Below, in pieces: positions 23,201 to 33,548 of a stretch of 64,000 nucleotides of DNA; positions within the stretch are counted from its first letter, which is position 1; every line of letters begins with the position of its first letter. Below the pieces are notes generated by a model. That model was not told where the DNA came from. It saw only the letters and a program-made list of their open reading frames with translations, and made no database searches. Origin of the DNA: Craspedostauros australis (taxonomy: Eukaryota > Bacillariophyta > Bacillariophyceae > Mastogloiales > Achnanthaceae). Position numbers and translations under genes: made by a program. The stretch is from the NCBI GenBank assembly GCA_026770025.1, contig JAMXDE010000014.1, positions 806,001-870,000 on the forward strand. The letters run 5' to 3'.

Positions 23201-25354
23201 GCGAAGGCATCCTGGTTGCCGTTGACGTTGACGTTGGTGTTGATGTCGGATCGAGCACAAAGTTGGGCATCGCACGATGCAAGAATCCATGCATGAATGA
23301 ATGGATGGATAGATGTGTGAAAGTACAAGCATGCATGTGTAGGCGTGTATGTATGCACGCATTCGGCCCAAAGGAGAGGGCAAGGAGAAAGGGATGCAAT
23401 AAAAAAGTGGCGAAGTGAGTCATGGAAATCCAATGTCAAGATGCCATCCCGAGCATGTGCGTGGCGACGATGAAACTCACAGGATTGACGCTCCAGACAG
23501 GGTCCTTCGATGCGAATGCTCTGCCCACGGCTCCGGACCATTGCTTGATGTGGACTTTCTCGCTCTTGGTGCGGAACTCGTCAAGTGAGTGATTGTAGTT
23601 GGGTGGGCGAATGGCCAAGGCGTGTCCCAGGTAGTCACTGTCAGCACCCAACGGCATCCAAACATCGGCCAAGTCAAAAACGGAAACATTGAGGAAGGCT
23701 GCTGCGAACTCTTCCAGGCGATCCACGAGTGTTTCCGATAGTCTTGTTCTCATCGGGACAATGATCTGACCCGCAGCACTTGCATGCGTCTGGAATGTTC
23801 CACTATGCGGGGAAGCGTTGGTTGCTCCCGCCACCATTGCCGCTGCGCCTGATGTTGATGGTGGAAGCGCCATTTGCGTGGATGGTCGAGATAAGGCAGT
23901 CGTGCTTGGATTTGCTTCGGGCAGGATCTGGGGCAGCTTCGTCCCCCAGATGGTGGACCACACTCCGTACGAGGCTTCGTCAAATGCATCGACCTCCTGC
24001 ATATTTGCATGCTCGCTCTGCGGTCCCGAATGACCGCTGCCTTTCATCTCCGAGAACACTGGCAGCATGGGGATGCCGAAGCAATCCTTTGGAGCCGAAA
24101 GCAAATCGTGCGAATTGTTGGGTTCTGGATAGAAGGCGCCGCCTGAGTCGTCGTGCGTGATGTGATCATCCAACGACATGAACCTAGTTGTGACGCCGTC
24201 CGTGATGGCAGATTCCGCGAGCATCGGTATGACCTGGTTGATGGGATCCTCCTCATGGTGCGGTGTCAACAAGCCGGCCTCCTTGTTGAACGCTGGTTTG
24301 AGGCACGAATTGGGAGATGCGGTGGCGCCCTGCGTGATGGAAATGAGATACTCCAGCGCATCCTCCGAGCTTTGGATGTTCTGCGGCGAAAACATGACGA
24401 CAACACACATGTTCCCTTTCTGATCCACGGCCACGGGCATGCCCACCGCCGTCTGGAAGTAGATGTCGGAACGCCCCAGCAGCCCCTCCTCCTTTGTGGT
24501 GTTGGCCCATACCACCTGCGCCGTTTTCGCAATCGCGTCGACGAGCAACGGCGAGAGCACATGCTTGTTCATTTCGGTCTCCTTGGAGTTCTGTTCGGTG
24601 CCGTAGTCCTCGTTTGCTTCCTTCCCGTCCTCCGGAGGATTGACGAGAATGGATCGCTTTGCTTGGAACGATTTGGAAGTGTACAGCTCAATGAATTTTG
24701 ACTTGCCGGTCCCATCCACCGCGTCGCCATGCTTCATTCTGTGGTCACGGACGGCGCTTTTCTTTTCTGCTATGCGATGAGCAATTATGGTGTCGAGTAG
24801 TGTAGTTTGGTGTAGTGCGGTTTAGTATGGTGTAGTACGGCGTGGCGAGTGAGCGAGAGGAGTGAAGGCACAGAGTTCACGAAAGCCAGGAGCGAATAGA
24901 AAGCAGCTGTGAGTTGCATGTTTGCGTGCGGCATGATGTTTGCGAAGAGAGAGAACGGAGAAAGCACCGGAGTTGCACTCAACAGTATCACAGCAGCAAC
25001 GGCAGCGAAGCAACGGCAGAATAACATGGTGCACGGACGGATTGGTAGCCCATTGGTACCATGCAACGCATGCACTCTTTCGCAGTGGCAAAAGCGCGCG
25101 CTTCTTGGGGCGATATTGGCAACACCTGCTGTCTTCTGCTCTGTTGATGCCGCCATTGTTCCTGCTGCCGTGACAACGCTGTGCGCCAGGCTGAGTGTCG
25201 TGGGGTGGACAGCACCGAAGGAAGACTCACCGATCGAGGCAAGGGTGCTGGAGGAATCATTGTCATCGGCTGATGTCCACCACACCTCTCCGACATCGAA
25301 GCCAAGTCCGGAGCATGCCACCTGCAGGTAGGATCGCACCAGACTCGGATCCAT
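20241..25354 (-). CDS. GAF-like / polyglutamine / WRKY-type HGGG zinc-repeat regulator
   Basis: Proposed five exons: 25354-25231, 24766-23481, 23211-21655, 21315-21110 and 20832-20241. All junctions are GT-AG and phase-consistent, giving 1254 residues. The first part (about 1-560) contains WWTSADDNDSS, KFIELYTSKSF, VWSVNPDAFADSGR and LAVPVFSGKSVTPSCVFCCY. It looks like a GAF-type sensor region; to my recollection such sequences occur in diatom proteins. Residues about 560-985 are low complexity, with a polyglutamine tract near 809-840. From about 990 come seven repeats of the form CxxxGC(x9-10)CxxH followed by GGG, SGS in the first, as in the WRKY19-type zinc finger regions common in stramenopiles. 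A Gln-rich tail follows. I infer a nuclear regulator. The exon 1-2 junction is the least certain. Exons 3 and 4 are firm because the zinc repeats run across the splice (...HCAA|HGGG). Confidence 0.7.
22104..22200 (-). repeat. Polyglutamine-coding CAG/CAA tract
   Basis: Mixed CAG/CAA repeat in exon 3 of the zinc-repeat regulator, coding about 30 residues that are nearly all glutamine with a few prolines. Confidence 0.85.
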
Positions 25355-26124
25355 GTTGCTTTGTCTTGCTGTGCTGTTGCTCTTGTCTCTTGTTGTTGTC
25401 TCTGGTTGTTGTCTCTTGTTATTGTCTCTTGCGCTTTGGTCGCCCTTCGAAGGTGCGATGCTGCGTTATGTGGTGTATGGTGAGGTTGGACGCTGGTGCA
25501 GCTTTTGGTCAGTTTGTCTCTGTCTCTCTGTGTGTGTCTGCCTCTCTTGTCTCTCTGCCTGACCTGCGGTCTCTTTAGTTTTCGCTGGTTGTGAAGGAAC
25601 GAATGATGGAGATGATCGTGGTGGTCGTAGTCATGATGTTTGTGCCCACACGCGCCGGTTGCGCCGCAGAAAACAGCGCAGCGTGTTCGGGTTTGTCCCA
25701 GCAGCGCTGCTTTGGTGGCTGTTTGCCTCGTGTTCTTTGTTTTCTCTGGATGTCCCTCGCACTGGCTGAGGGGTAGGCACGGTATGCGGCTGTACTGTAC
25801 GTGTCCACGTACGTGTATGGTACTCGTACGATCCACGCATCCTATCCTGTGCCGCCATGTGGCACTGACGCGTAGCAGGAAGAACCAGCCACAAACAGCC
25901 CAACAACACGCGTACGAGACACGTTGCTCGGACGCACAGAAAAGCAGACGGGTGACGCTTACCTTTCTGTGCTTCGTTCGTTGTTTGTGTCCGTATCAAG
26001 GTTATTTCCATCCACGGGTGGGACAGATGGAGTTTCCACACATATGTTCAAATGACATTCTGTCCATCTTCCCCCTAAGCGTAAAACATGCTGACGAAAT
26101 CGCTTAATTGAAGGTTCGAGTCCA

Positions 26125-26487
26125 CTATGAGACCATACGAACAAGATCCCCTGGTACGACACCGTGGACAGACGTTTCACGATTCCGGCGAAACGACGAA
26201 GTCATCCACACGTGTCCCATCGGGCCCAACCTCGCGATCAAACAAGAGAAATCGAGAATCATGCTGGCCAAAGATTCAAGTTTTCTTCGGAGTTTGCAGA
26301 CATCTTTGCGAATCCTCGCATCTTGTGGATGGAATGCTGAGACGATCCCTGAACTTTGATTCATCACCAATGTCACTGGGAGTGGTGCTATACCTCTTGG
26401 CCATTGATAACCATCAACGATGTGCCTTCCTGTTGGCGTTGGTTGAACTTCAAGTGCAGAACGGGAGACAGTAGATCGTATCGTCAT
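26125..26487 (-). CDS. Doubtful 120-residue open frame
   Basis: It begins with ATG and ends with TAG, with no family I recognise. The C-terminal half is fairly basic and contains KLRRKLESLASMILDFSCL. An overlapping open frame exists on the other strand, so this may be chance or a relic. No splice sites or polyadenylation signal support it. Confidence 0.15.
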   Translation of the reverse strand: MTIRSTVSRSALEVQPTPTGRHIVDGYQWPRGIAPLPVTLVMNQSSGIVSAFHPQDARIRKDVCKLRRKLESLASMILDFSCLIARLGPMGHVWMTSSFRRNRETSVHGVVPGDLVRMVS

Positions 26488-26807
26488 AGCTCAGAAAGAT
26501 GCGGAGTGTAGTAGAAAAGTACTCCCCCTCGATGTTGGTAGTCGTATTTGCGTGGCAAGGGGGATGAATGGTCATCCTCACGGATGTACTCGTGCGCGTC
26601 CAGATGTCTCCTCTCGACTCCGATGAGGGCGGTGCGAGCCGTGAGGGAAGAGGCCCACACGTCCTCAGTGATGCACTCCCTTTGGTGACGTTCTTTGGAT
26701 TGATTACGATGGTGATGGAGGAGGTGGTGCCTGGGAGATTGCAGATGGGAAACAATCCATTTGATGCTCCACGTACCGTATCGAACCACGTCGTCGGACG
26801 CTGATCA

Positions 26808-26830
26808 TCAGTCAGTCAGTCAGTCAGTCA
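26808..26830. repeat. (CAGT)n microsatellite
   Basis: About five tandem CAGT units in noncoding sequence. Confidence 0.85.
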
Positions 26831-26939
26831 TACCCGTACCCGAGCCCGTGGACATCCACTCTCATGCCCTTCCCCCCTTGGCGTAAATTGGCCTCTTCGT
26901 GGTGGCCAATTCTCAAGTTCGCAGCCTGGCTTGCCTTCT

Positions 26940-27986
26940 TCAGTCGTAATCGTCGTCGTCGTCCGTTGAATGCGATTGCCCGAGCATCATTTCATCTGCG
27001 CTCACCTCATCATCTCTATCCAAAGATGCTGAACGGTAGCGCTCCTTGGTTGGCGACGGTGAGCCATCGGAAGCGGTCATTGCAAAGGCTGAAACCGCGG
27101 ATGACGGCGCCACCTTCGGTTTCTTCCTTGGCGTTGAAGACGATGCGGATGATCGTTTCTTGGCCTTTGCGGCAGGTGCAGTTTGCGACTTTCTCTGTTT
27201 CAGTGTGACTCCGCGTTCTCCCTTCAACCGCTTGTTGGCAATCGCCGCTGGGATGGTCCCCTTCAGAAAGAACCGCGCCTCCTCCTTCGCTGTCAAACGA
27301 GGAGAGAACTTCTCCCGCGACAGCCAGCGGAATGATGCCGGGGAGTGCAGGAAGGCCTGCTCCAGATGCAGCAGCTTGTAATCGATGCTCTCGATCCGCC
27401 AGTCGCCAACCTTCTCGTACGTGCGCTTCTCCAAATCGTTGAGTTCCTCCGTTGGCTTGATCAGCGGGAGACACACGAGATGCGATGATTTGGTTTTCAG
27501 CGTGGATGACAGGAAGAACAGGACCGACAGCACCACTTCCTTGGCATCCAACGCCCCCGGAACATCGCCCGGACGCAGAGAAAGGCAACAGGTCTTGATC
27601 AGATGCTTCGTGGAGACCGGCAGCTGCGTCGCTCGGTCGATCACCGACAGCAACGATCGGAACAAGGACAGCTTGCCATCTCGTCCGAGAGCGGCGGCGG
27701 CTGAGTCGTCGGTTCCTGGTGGAATCGCGTCCTTCTTCGACACGGTCAGGTTGCTCCCGTACTGATCGTCGATGCGCGCATCGTAGTTCTCCGTGCTCAC
27801 GTCGATGCCCTTGTCCCGCAGCAGCTCCGCAAGGACCTCCTTTGCCGCAGGTGACATCCCGGACTCCGGATCTATCGCCTGCCTCATCGCGCTTTGCAAG
27901 CCGCTTCCCACGAATCGCCTCTTGCGCAGACGATTGATGACTCTGGGCTTTGCCACGGTCGATGCGTATTCTTCGTCCAGATCCAT
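26940..27986 (-). CDS. Unknown basic nuclear-type protein
   Basis: Single exon of 348 residues from a clear ATG; I do not recognise the family. Residues 1-265 look globular and mixed alpha/beta, with a basic patch near the start (RVINRLRKRRFVGSG). A segment near 125-160 (HLIKTCCLSLRPGDVPG) is followed by a hydrophobic helix. Residues about 265-300 carry a bipartite nuclear localisation signal (KAKKRSSASSSTPRKKPKV). The tail has several SP/TP sites and ends in an acidic run of six Asp around a Tyr. A nuclear or chromatin role is inference from composition and from the SWI3 gene upstream. The strand and frame are well supported by length and codon regularity. Confidence 0.6.
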   Translation of the reverse strand: MDLDEEYASTVAKPRVINRLRKRRFVGSGLQSAMRQAIDPESGMSPAAKEVLAELLRDKGIDVSTENYDARIDDQYGSNLTVSKKDAIPPGTDDSAAAALGRDGKLSLFRSLLSVIDRATQLPVSTKHLIKTCCLSLRPGDVPGALDAKEVVLSVLFFLSSTLKTKSSHLVCLPLIKPTEELNDLEKRTYEKVGDWRIESIDYKLLHLEQAFLHSPASFRWLSREKFSPRLTAKEEARFFLKGTIPAAIANKRLKGERGVTLKQRKSQTAPAAKAKKRSSASSSTPRKKPKVAPSSAVSAFAMTASDGSPSPTKERYRSASLDRDDEVSADEMMLGQSHSTDDDDDYD

Positions 27987-28600
27987 GCTCGTCGTTCCAA
28001 ACTTCGCACAGAGTGGCTGATCGCAAGTGGATATGCTTTTGCCGAATCCAGCAGTATCGGCTGAGCCAGGGAGAGTTTCTTGGCCAACACAGAGAGAGAG
28101 AGAGAGAGGATGGTCGCTGTCGTTGTTCGTGCCTGTGCACGCTCATCGCCAAGTTCGTGTTTGCGTTTCCGTCGGTGTTGGCATCAACAAGGACAGAAAT
28201 AGTCCCTATTGTATTTGCTACGAACACGAGGATAGGCAATGGACCAACATCTTTGGCGCAGTATTACGACTATGGTGGAGTGTGCTCCCTAGTCGACAGC
28301 CCAACACATCATCCACTCTTCCAACAGGCATGCCGCGGTACCAATCTCGTCAAGAGCAGGGCTGCACATAAATACAGTGACATTATTATATGCTGACGAT
28401 GTGTTGCAGACTTCACATGCGACACGAAACTGCCTTCCCCCTGGCCTGCGACCTTGTTCTCCACATGACATGGTTCATTGAGTGAAACAACAATAGAGTA
28501 GAGTAAAGTGGAATGGAGTGGTGCATCACATGGTACATGGATTGTTCATCGATGGTACATGTGCCGTATCCATACTTGCACTCGGAGTATGTGAGCTGCC
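27987..28600. promoter_or_regulatory. Promoter of the unknown nuclear gene plus 3' flank of SWI3
   Basis: Tandem minus-strand genes are separated by about 614 bases. A GA repeat lies at 28,090-28,108 and GAGTA/GAATG pentamers near 28,490-28,520. No other gene seen. Confidence 0.4.
28090..28108. repeat. (GA)n microsatellite
   Basis: About nine GA units in the presumed 5' leader of the minus-strand gene starting at 27,986. Confidence 0.75.
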
Positions 28601-31600
28601 TTAATCTGCGCCGAACCAATGCCTGCACCGTGTGGTATAAAAGTCTCGCCGTTCCAATTCCAACGCAACTCGTTCTGCTTCCACCATTCCCTCAACATCA
28701 TCAAGGAGCGCCATGCGATTCTCGACCTTCTTCATCCGTTGGTCCAGCAGCTCATCGAAGATGGACCGCACTTCGTCCTCCTGCGCCCGAGCATGATCCA
28801 GCGCGTGATTGGCCATGATCCCTAGCATCGCCCGTTTGCGTCCCTCCTGCAGATCGTCACCAGACACCTGCAACGCAGACCGGCCAATCAAGCGGATATC
28901 ATCAGCACTGACTTCATCCAGCAGCTGCCGAAAGACGCTCTGGCGAACCTCGTCGATCGTGACGATGGGATTGGTCTTTCTCTTCCTGCCGCTGCTACCG
29001 GCGCTACCGCCGCCACCATTACCGTTGCTTTGGCGTGCGCCATAGCCGTCATGATCCATCGAGGATGCTGAATCTGGCTGGGTGCCATCGTCCATCGCGG
29101 CATCACCACTCTCATCACTCTCCTTGTTTGCGCTCAGGTCCTGCAATGTCATGCTGAGGAATTGGCGCTCGCAATCGGAGGGCGTGAGGTTGTTGCCCAC
29201 TTTCGTGGCAATTTCATCCCAGTCAAAAAGATCATCGTCCGATGCACCCCGCGACTTTCCGTCGGACATTTTGCGACGTTTGGATTGCTGGACGATGGCA
29301 TCCACCAGTATGATGCGACTATCATCGTCAAAGGCTGCCTTGGATGAGGACGATGCTGCAGTTGCCGTGAGGTTGCTTGTAGATGCAGCATCCGAAGCGG
29401 AGGCCGGGTCGATGGAACGTTTCTTGAGCGATGGAGGAATCGGTGCAGAATCATTGTGGCAGTCCTCGTTGATCCACCCCCAGCTGGTGAGGAATTGACG
29501 CAACCGATGCAAGCTGCCAGCATCGCCGAGAACCACTCTGCGGATCATGGCGTTGGTGACATCGCGGTTCCCCAGCTTGTCGGACATCAGGATGATCTTG
29601 TTCCGGGTCCGCAGATACGATGTGGGTGTGCGGTGCTCAGAGCTGAAATTGAACCACTCCGGCAACATCATGCGCTCGATCTCCGAGATCTCGTCAGGTG
29701 CGTACCACTCCGGCAATGGCGTGAGCTGGCTTTTTGGTGTCAGCATCTCATCGTTTGGTCCTGGGATGTGCTGCTCCCACTGTGTCAGCGGTTGCTTTTT
29801 GAGAGTTTGCACGCTCTGTAACTTGTCAAGGTCATCTTTCAGCTTCTTCTCTTGTTGCGTTGGTTTTTTGGCTTCAACTTTGCGATCAGTTTGATCAGTC
29901 GTTGGCGTTTCCTTGGCTTCTTGCGTCGCCGAAGTGGTAGCAGCAGGTGCTGTAGCCGCGCCAGTGGCAACACTGCTCACAGCGGGAGCTGTACCGGTCG
30001 TGGTGGTAGGAGTTGGCGCTGGTGCTGATGCCGATGCTGTCGTCGATGCTGTCGTCGATGGTGTGGTTGTGGTTGCAGCTGCGGTGGGAGGTACAGAGCC
30101 AGCAGTTGTTGGCGCGATCTTGACTGCCTCTGAATCCGAAGGCCGCGGTGGTAGAACCTTCCCAGAAAATGGCCTTGCGACTGGTGCAGTTTCTTGCGTC
30201 GCGGTTGTTGCAGCAGGTGGTGTCTGTTGCAATGCCGATGGCGATGACTCTGCTTCCATAGGGGCCGGCGTTGTTGCGAGTGTCGTGGGAACTGTTGATG
30301 CTTCTGGTGCCGTGGTTGGTGCAGTTGCTGGTATTGCACCGACCGTAGGAGCTGTTCCCTGTGGTAGTGGGTCAACGTCCATGGAAGCTGATGCGGCTGC
30401 AGCTGCGGCTGTTGTTGGCGCTGGCGTTGGCACCGCAGCTGTTTCTCCTTGGCTGTTAGTGTCTGCATCCGTTTGTGCAGTTGCTGCTGCAGTTGTGGCT
30501 GTTGTCGCGGATGCTATTGCAGTCGTTGAAACAGTTGTTTCAGTTTGATTTGTAGCCATCCTCTGTGGAGGAGCCGGTGATGGCGCATTCGACGATAAAT
30601 GAGATGTTTGTGTTTGTGCCGGTGCTTGTGAGGGCGTTGATGTTGGTGCTGTGTTTTCCGCTGTTGTCAACGATGCTGTCTGAGCCGGCGCTGAGTTCGT
30701 TGCGGATACAGCCGGTTCTGTTCCAGTTTGCTGCACCGCAGAAACACCAATGCTAGTGGCGACAGGAGTGGTTGTGACTGTGGTCGTGGTTACGGTCGCG
30801 GCCGTAGTTGTGATCGCGGCTGCATTCGTACCAACCTGTTCCAACATTGGTTGGGTATTGGTAATTGGAGTCGCTGAAGTTGGCGCAATGCTCGTTGGTT
30901 GAGCAGGAGTGGCGTCGACATTGGTGGTGCTGTTTGGCTGGACAGGAACTTGTTGTGGTTGAACCGTGGTTGTGACTGGCGCCTTCAACTCAGGCTGAGA
31001 TAGCTCTGGGTGCGGATGCTCTTGAGAGTTCACCTGATCTGTGGCTGGTATCGATCCTTGTGCAGTTGACGTCGCTGGTGCAGCGACTTCCTGTGTTGAT
31101 GTCGGCGTTGGTGTTGGCGCCGTTGCTGGCGGGGCTGCTGCATCAGGTTGGGCAGGCGACACATCCATGAGAGCTGGTTCTGCTGGTGCTGGTGCTGACG
31201 TTGACATTGATGTTGACATCGATGTTGCACTCGCCGTTGTTTCCGCCATTGGTTCCTTTGCTGTTTCTTGCTGTTTTGTTGCTGGGGTTGGTGGCGCAGA
31301 AGTCTCTGGTGTAGTCTCTAGCGCAGAAGTGGTAGGAGCAGCAGCAGGTATAGTTGCAGTAATCGAAAGTTCAGAAGGTGGCGATGATTGTGGCGCGGTT
31401 GCCGGTTCTGCTGCTTCGGTGGATTCATCTGCTGCCGTTGCTGTTTCTCCTGCTGGAGCTGTGGTATTCTCAGGTGCTGATGATGGTGCCGATGATGGTG
31501 CCGATGAGGGAGCTGATGGGGCAGAGGCAGGAGTCGGAGTGGCATCACCCATTTGTTCTGTTTGTGAAGTTCCCGTTGTCGTCTCCATCTGCGTACGGCT

Positions 31601-33055
31601 ATCCAAGTTGGCAGGCTGCTGCGTTGGTTGATGTTGGCCCTCTTCCACTTGTTGCGTTGCGGATAGTGTATCGGACTGTAATGGTGGTTGCTTCTGCTCC
31701 TGTGCGTCCTGCGGTGCATCGGCAACCTCCCCTGGTTGTGGCGTCTTCTCTTCAGCAAGAGTTGTCGCTGGCGTTGCGACATCATCAACCTCCATTGGCG
31801 TCTCTTCGTCTTGCTGAATTTGGTTGCGGTCGGCTTGCTGAGTTGTTGCTTGATCTTCGCTCACATCCATGTCTTGTGTATCCGCTCCGCCGTTCGTCTC
31901 TTCTGATGCAGGAGCTGGTTCGGGTGGTGTTGCTGCTGTTGCAGATTCTGCTGCCGGTTCTGCAGGCGGTACTGTTGCTGATGCAGGTGCTGATGCAAGT
32001 GTTGATGATGGCGGTGTCGTAGTTGGCGCATCTAGATCCTCCTTCTGAGGCTCAGGTGCCGTTGCTTCCACTTCCACTTCCGCTGCCGTTGTTGTTGATG
32101 ATGGGGGCGCCTCGGTCTGTTCAGTAGGAGCGGATGCAGATGCAGCTTCCGTGGCAAGCTCCCATGATGGTCCAGGTGGTGAGTGCGCTGATGCACTTGT
32201 AGCTTCCATCTTCTTCTCCCCATCTCCTGCCTGGGGCTCCGTTGGATGTTGATCATCCGAAGTTGAAGTTGGAGCTGCAGTTTCAGGTGCAGATGTGGGT
32301 GCAGGCGCAGGTGCATTTGGTACATCAGATGCATTCTGTACTTCGGCTTCCATAGATGTAGACTCTTCCCCTTGTTGCTTGACATCCGAGTCATCTAGAC
32401 CACCCCCGCGAATACGGGATGCATCTTTTGCGTGTTTTGCAACCTGCGCAGCCGCTGCGGCTGGTCTCCTGAGAGTCCTGTTGTCAACCATCGTGACGTG
32501 TTCGTACCTGATCGGTGCTGGCTTCTCTCCGGCCCCAGCTGCAGCTGTGGTTCCAACTTCACCACCCGTCTGGTGCTTGCCATCACCGCCGCCACCTTCT
32601 CCTGCCATGGCCTGCTTGCCCTCCACATCCATGCGGTGGAGATCCTTGCGATCGGCTTCCACCGCCACCCGCTTCGACACGAGCTCGGTGACGATGAGCT
32701 GATCCAGCATCTCATCCTGCGATGGACGATCCACCGAATCCAGTCCAGGCAGCGTGTACTTGCGCGGCTCCACGATGCCTGCGTGCTTCTTGGAATGAAA
32801 CAGCAGCTGCAGCGATGCGCGCGGCATCTGCAGCGCCCCGAGGTTCACGTTGTGGCGTATCCGCTCTCCTCGCGCACCGTACCCCGCCAGGATGGGCTGG
32901 GGGTTCATGCCCAGCGCTCCATTGCGCTCCAGCGCCGCATTCCAGGTTGCGGATGCGGACGACGAGGCCAATGACGATGCGCTCTTGCGGCTCTGCTTCT
33001 TCTTGCCGCTGCCGCCGCTGCCGCCGATTGGCGTTGTGTTTGGGTTGCCAGACAT
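28601..33055 (-). CDS. SWI3/SMARCC-like chromatin-remodelling subunit
   Basis: Single exon of 1484 residues. A conserved-looking N-terminal block (about 55-135, YGARGERIRHNVNLG) precedes about 850 residues of Ala/Thr/Pro/Ser/Gln/Glu low complexity. A SWIRM domain follows at about 1090-1195, with LPEWFNFSSEHRTPTSYLRT, RRVVLGD and RQFLTSWGWINED. Next is a SANT/Myb-like segment at about 1240-1305 (DDDLFDWDEIATKVGNN, then a Cys-containing third helix). The last 120 residues form a long helix with heptad character. SWIRM, SANT and coiled coil in this order define SWI3/BAF155/Moira, the dimeric core subunit of SWI/SNF remodellers in the nucleus. The length is greater than usual because of the disordered insert. 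RSC8 and other SWIRM proteins are alternatives, but they share the same role. Confidence 0.85.
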   Translation of the reverse strand: MSGNPNTTPIGGSGGSGKKKQSRKSASSLASSSASATWNAALERNGALGMNPQPILAGYGARGERIRHNVNLGALQMPRASLQLLFHSKKHAGIVEPRKYTLPGLDSVDRPSQDEMLDQLIVTELVSKRVAVEADRKDLHRMDVEGKQAMAGEGGGGDGKHQTGGEVGTTAAAGAGEKPAPIRYEHVTMVDNRTLRRPAAAAAQVAKHAKDASRIRGGGLDDSDVKQQGEESTSMEAEVQNASDVPNAPAPAPTSAPETAAPTSTSDDQHPTEPQAGDGEKKMEATSASAHSPPGPSWELATEAASASAPTEQTEAPPSSTTTAAEVEVEATAPEPQKEDLDAPTTTPPSSTLASAPASATVPPAEPAAESATAATPPEPAPASEETNGGADTQDMDVSEDQATTQQADRNQIQQDEETPMEVDDVATPATTLAEEKTPQPGEVADAPQDAQEQKQPPLQSDTLSATQQVEEGQHQPTQQPANLDSRTQMETTTGTSQTEQMGDATPTPASAPSAPSSAPSSAPSSAPENTTAPAGETATAADESTEAAEPATAPQSSPPSELSITATIPAAAPTTSALETTPETSAPPTPATKQQETAKEPMAETTASATSMSTSMSTSAPAPAEPALMDVSPAQPDAAAPPATAPTPTPTSTQEVAAPATSTAQGSIPATDQVNSQEHPHPELSQPELKAPVTTTVQPQQVPVQPNSTTNVDATPAQPTSIAPTSATPITNTQPMLEQVGTNAAAITTTAATVTTTTVTTTPVATSIGVSAVQQTGTEPAVSATNSAPAQTASLTTAENTAPTSTPSQAPAQTQTSHLSSNAPSPAPPQRMATNQTETTVSTTAIASATTATTAAATAQTDADTNSQGETAAVPTPAPTTAAAAAASASMDVDPLPQGTAPTVGAIPATAPTTAPEASTVPTTLATTPAPMEAESSPSALQQTPPAATTATQETAPVARPFSGKVLPPRPSDSEAVKIAPTTAGSVPPTAAATTTTPSTTASTTASASAPAPTPTTTTGTAPAVSSVATGAATAPAATTSATQEAKETPTTDQTDRKVEAKKPTQQEKKLKDDLDKLQSVQTLKKQPLTQWEQHIPGPNDEMLTPKSQLTPLPEWYAPDEISEIERMMLPEWFNFSSEHRTPTSYLRTRNKIILMSDKLGNRDVTNAMIRRVVLGDAGSLHRLRQFLTSWGWINEDCHNDSAPIPPSLKKRSIDPASASDAASTSNLTATAASSSSKAAFDDDSRIILVDAIVQQSKRRKMSDGKSRGASDDDLFDWDEIATKVGNNLTPSDCERQFLSMTLQDLSANKESDESGDAAMDDGTQPDSASSMDHDGYGARQSNGNGGGGSAGSSGRKRKTNPIVTIDEVRQSVFRQLLDEVSADDIRLIGRSALQVSGDDLQEGRKRAMLGIMANHALDHARAQEDEVRSIFDELLDQRMKKVENRMALLDDVEGMVEAERVALELERRDFYTTRCRHWFGAD

Positions 33056-33548
33056 TGTGGTGGATGCAACACTCGCGCTCGTGGCGTATTCGTCAGTGTT
33101 CGACGGAGGCAGCTTCGGTTGCCAAGAGAAGGACAGAGACGATCAACACTCGCGGCTCGTAACAAGCAAACGATGGTGTTGTTCTGGGGTGATTCGCAAT
33201 CCGAGAGACCAAGAACTCCCTGTTCCGTGGTTTGGCGCGTTGGCCAAACAGTCGCCACGAACACCACCAACGACCGTGTGTTCGAGCAACAGCGCCAACA
33301 ACAAACGCGCTCCACACACACAACAACAACAACAACAAACACCAAGAATGGAATGTGTGATTTCGGACGGAGGACAGACTTCATTCCGACAATTTCATCC
33401 CATCGGAAAGCTGCGGACTTCCTGCAGGGAAGACTGTGAAGCCTAATCTGCGAGGAAGAACCCCTGGCTCTACTACACACACAATGAAGAGCATTCCATA
33501 GCACTGCTATCTTCAGATTTTGTGTTGGTTACTCTACTCTAGCTCCCC
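33056..33548. promoter_or_regulatory. Promoter of SWI3 and 3' flank of the KEN-box gene
   Basis: 493 bases between tandem minus-strand genes. The SWI3 leader is GTTGTT-rich on the plus strand, so CAACAA-rich on the coding strand. CTACT/CTCTA pentamers lie near 33,528-33,545. Confidence 0.4.

Larger units (their letters stand above)
25355..26939. other. 1.6 kb region without a supported gene
   Basis: Upstream of the zinc-repeat regulator and downstream of the minus-strand gene ending at 26940. The long minus-strand frame at 24,988-25,836 reads through an intron and looks like chance. One ATG-started frame (26,125-26,487) is listed separately. A CAGT microsatellite lies at 26,808-26,830. Confidence 0.4.

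Noticed and set aside
24785-25230. Read-through of the first exon of the zinc-repeat regulator
   Set aside because: A GTGAGT donor at 25,230 and loss of family-like sequence after it mark this as intron.
26090-26130. GGTTCGAGTCC, a perfect tRNA B-box
   Set aside because: The T-stem does not pair properly and no complementary acceptor strand exists within 80 bases upstream, so no tRNA can be drawn.
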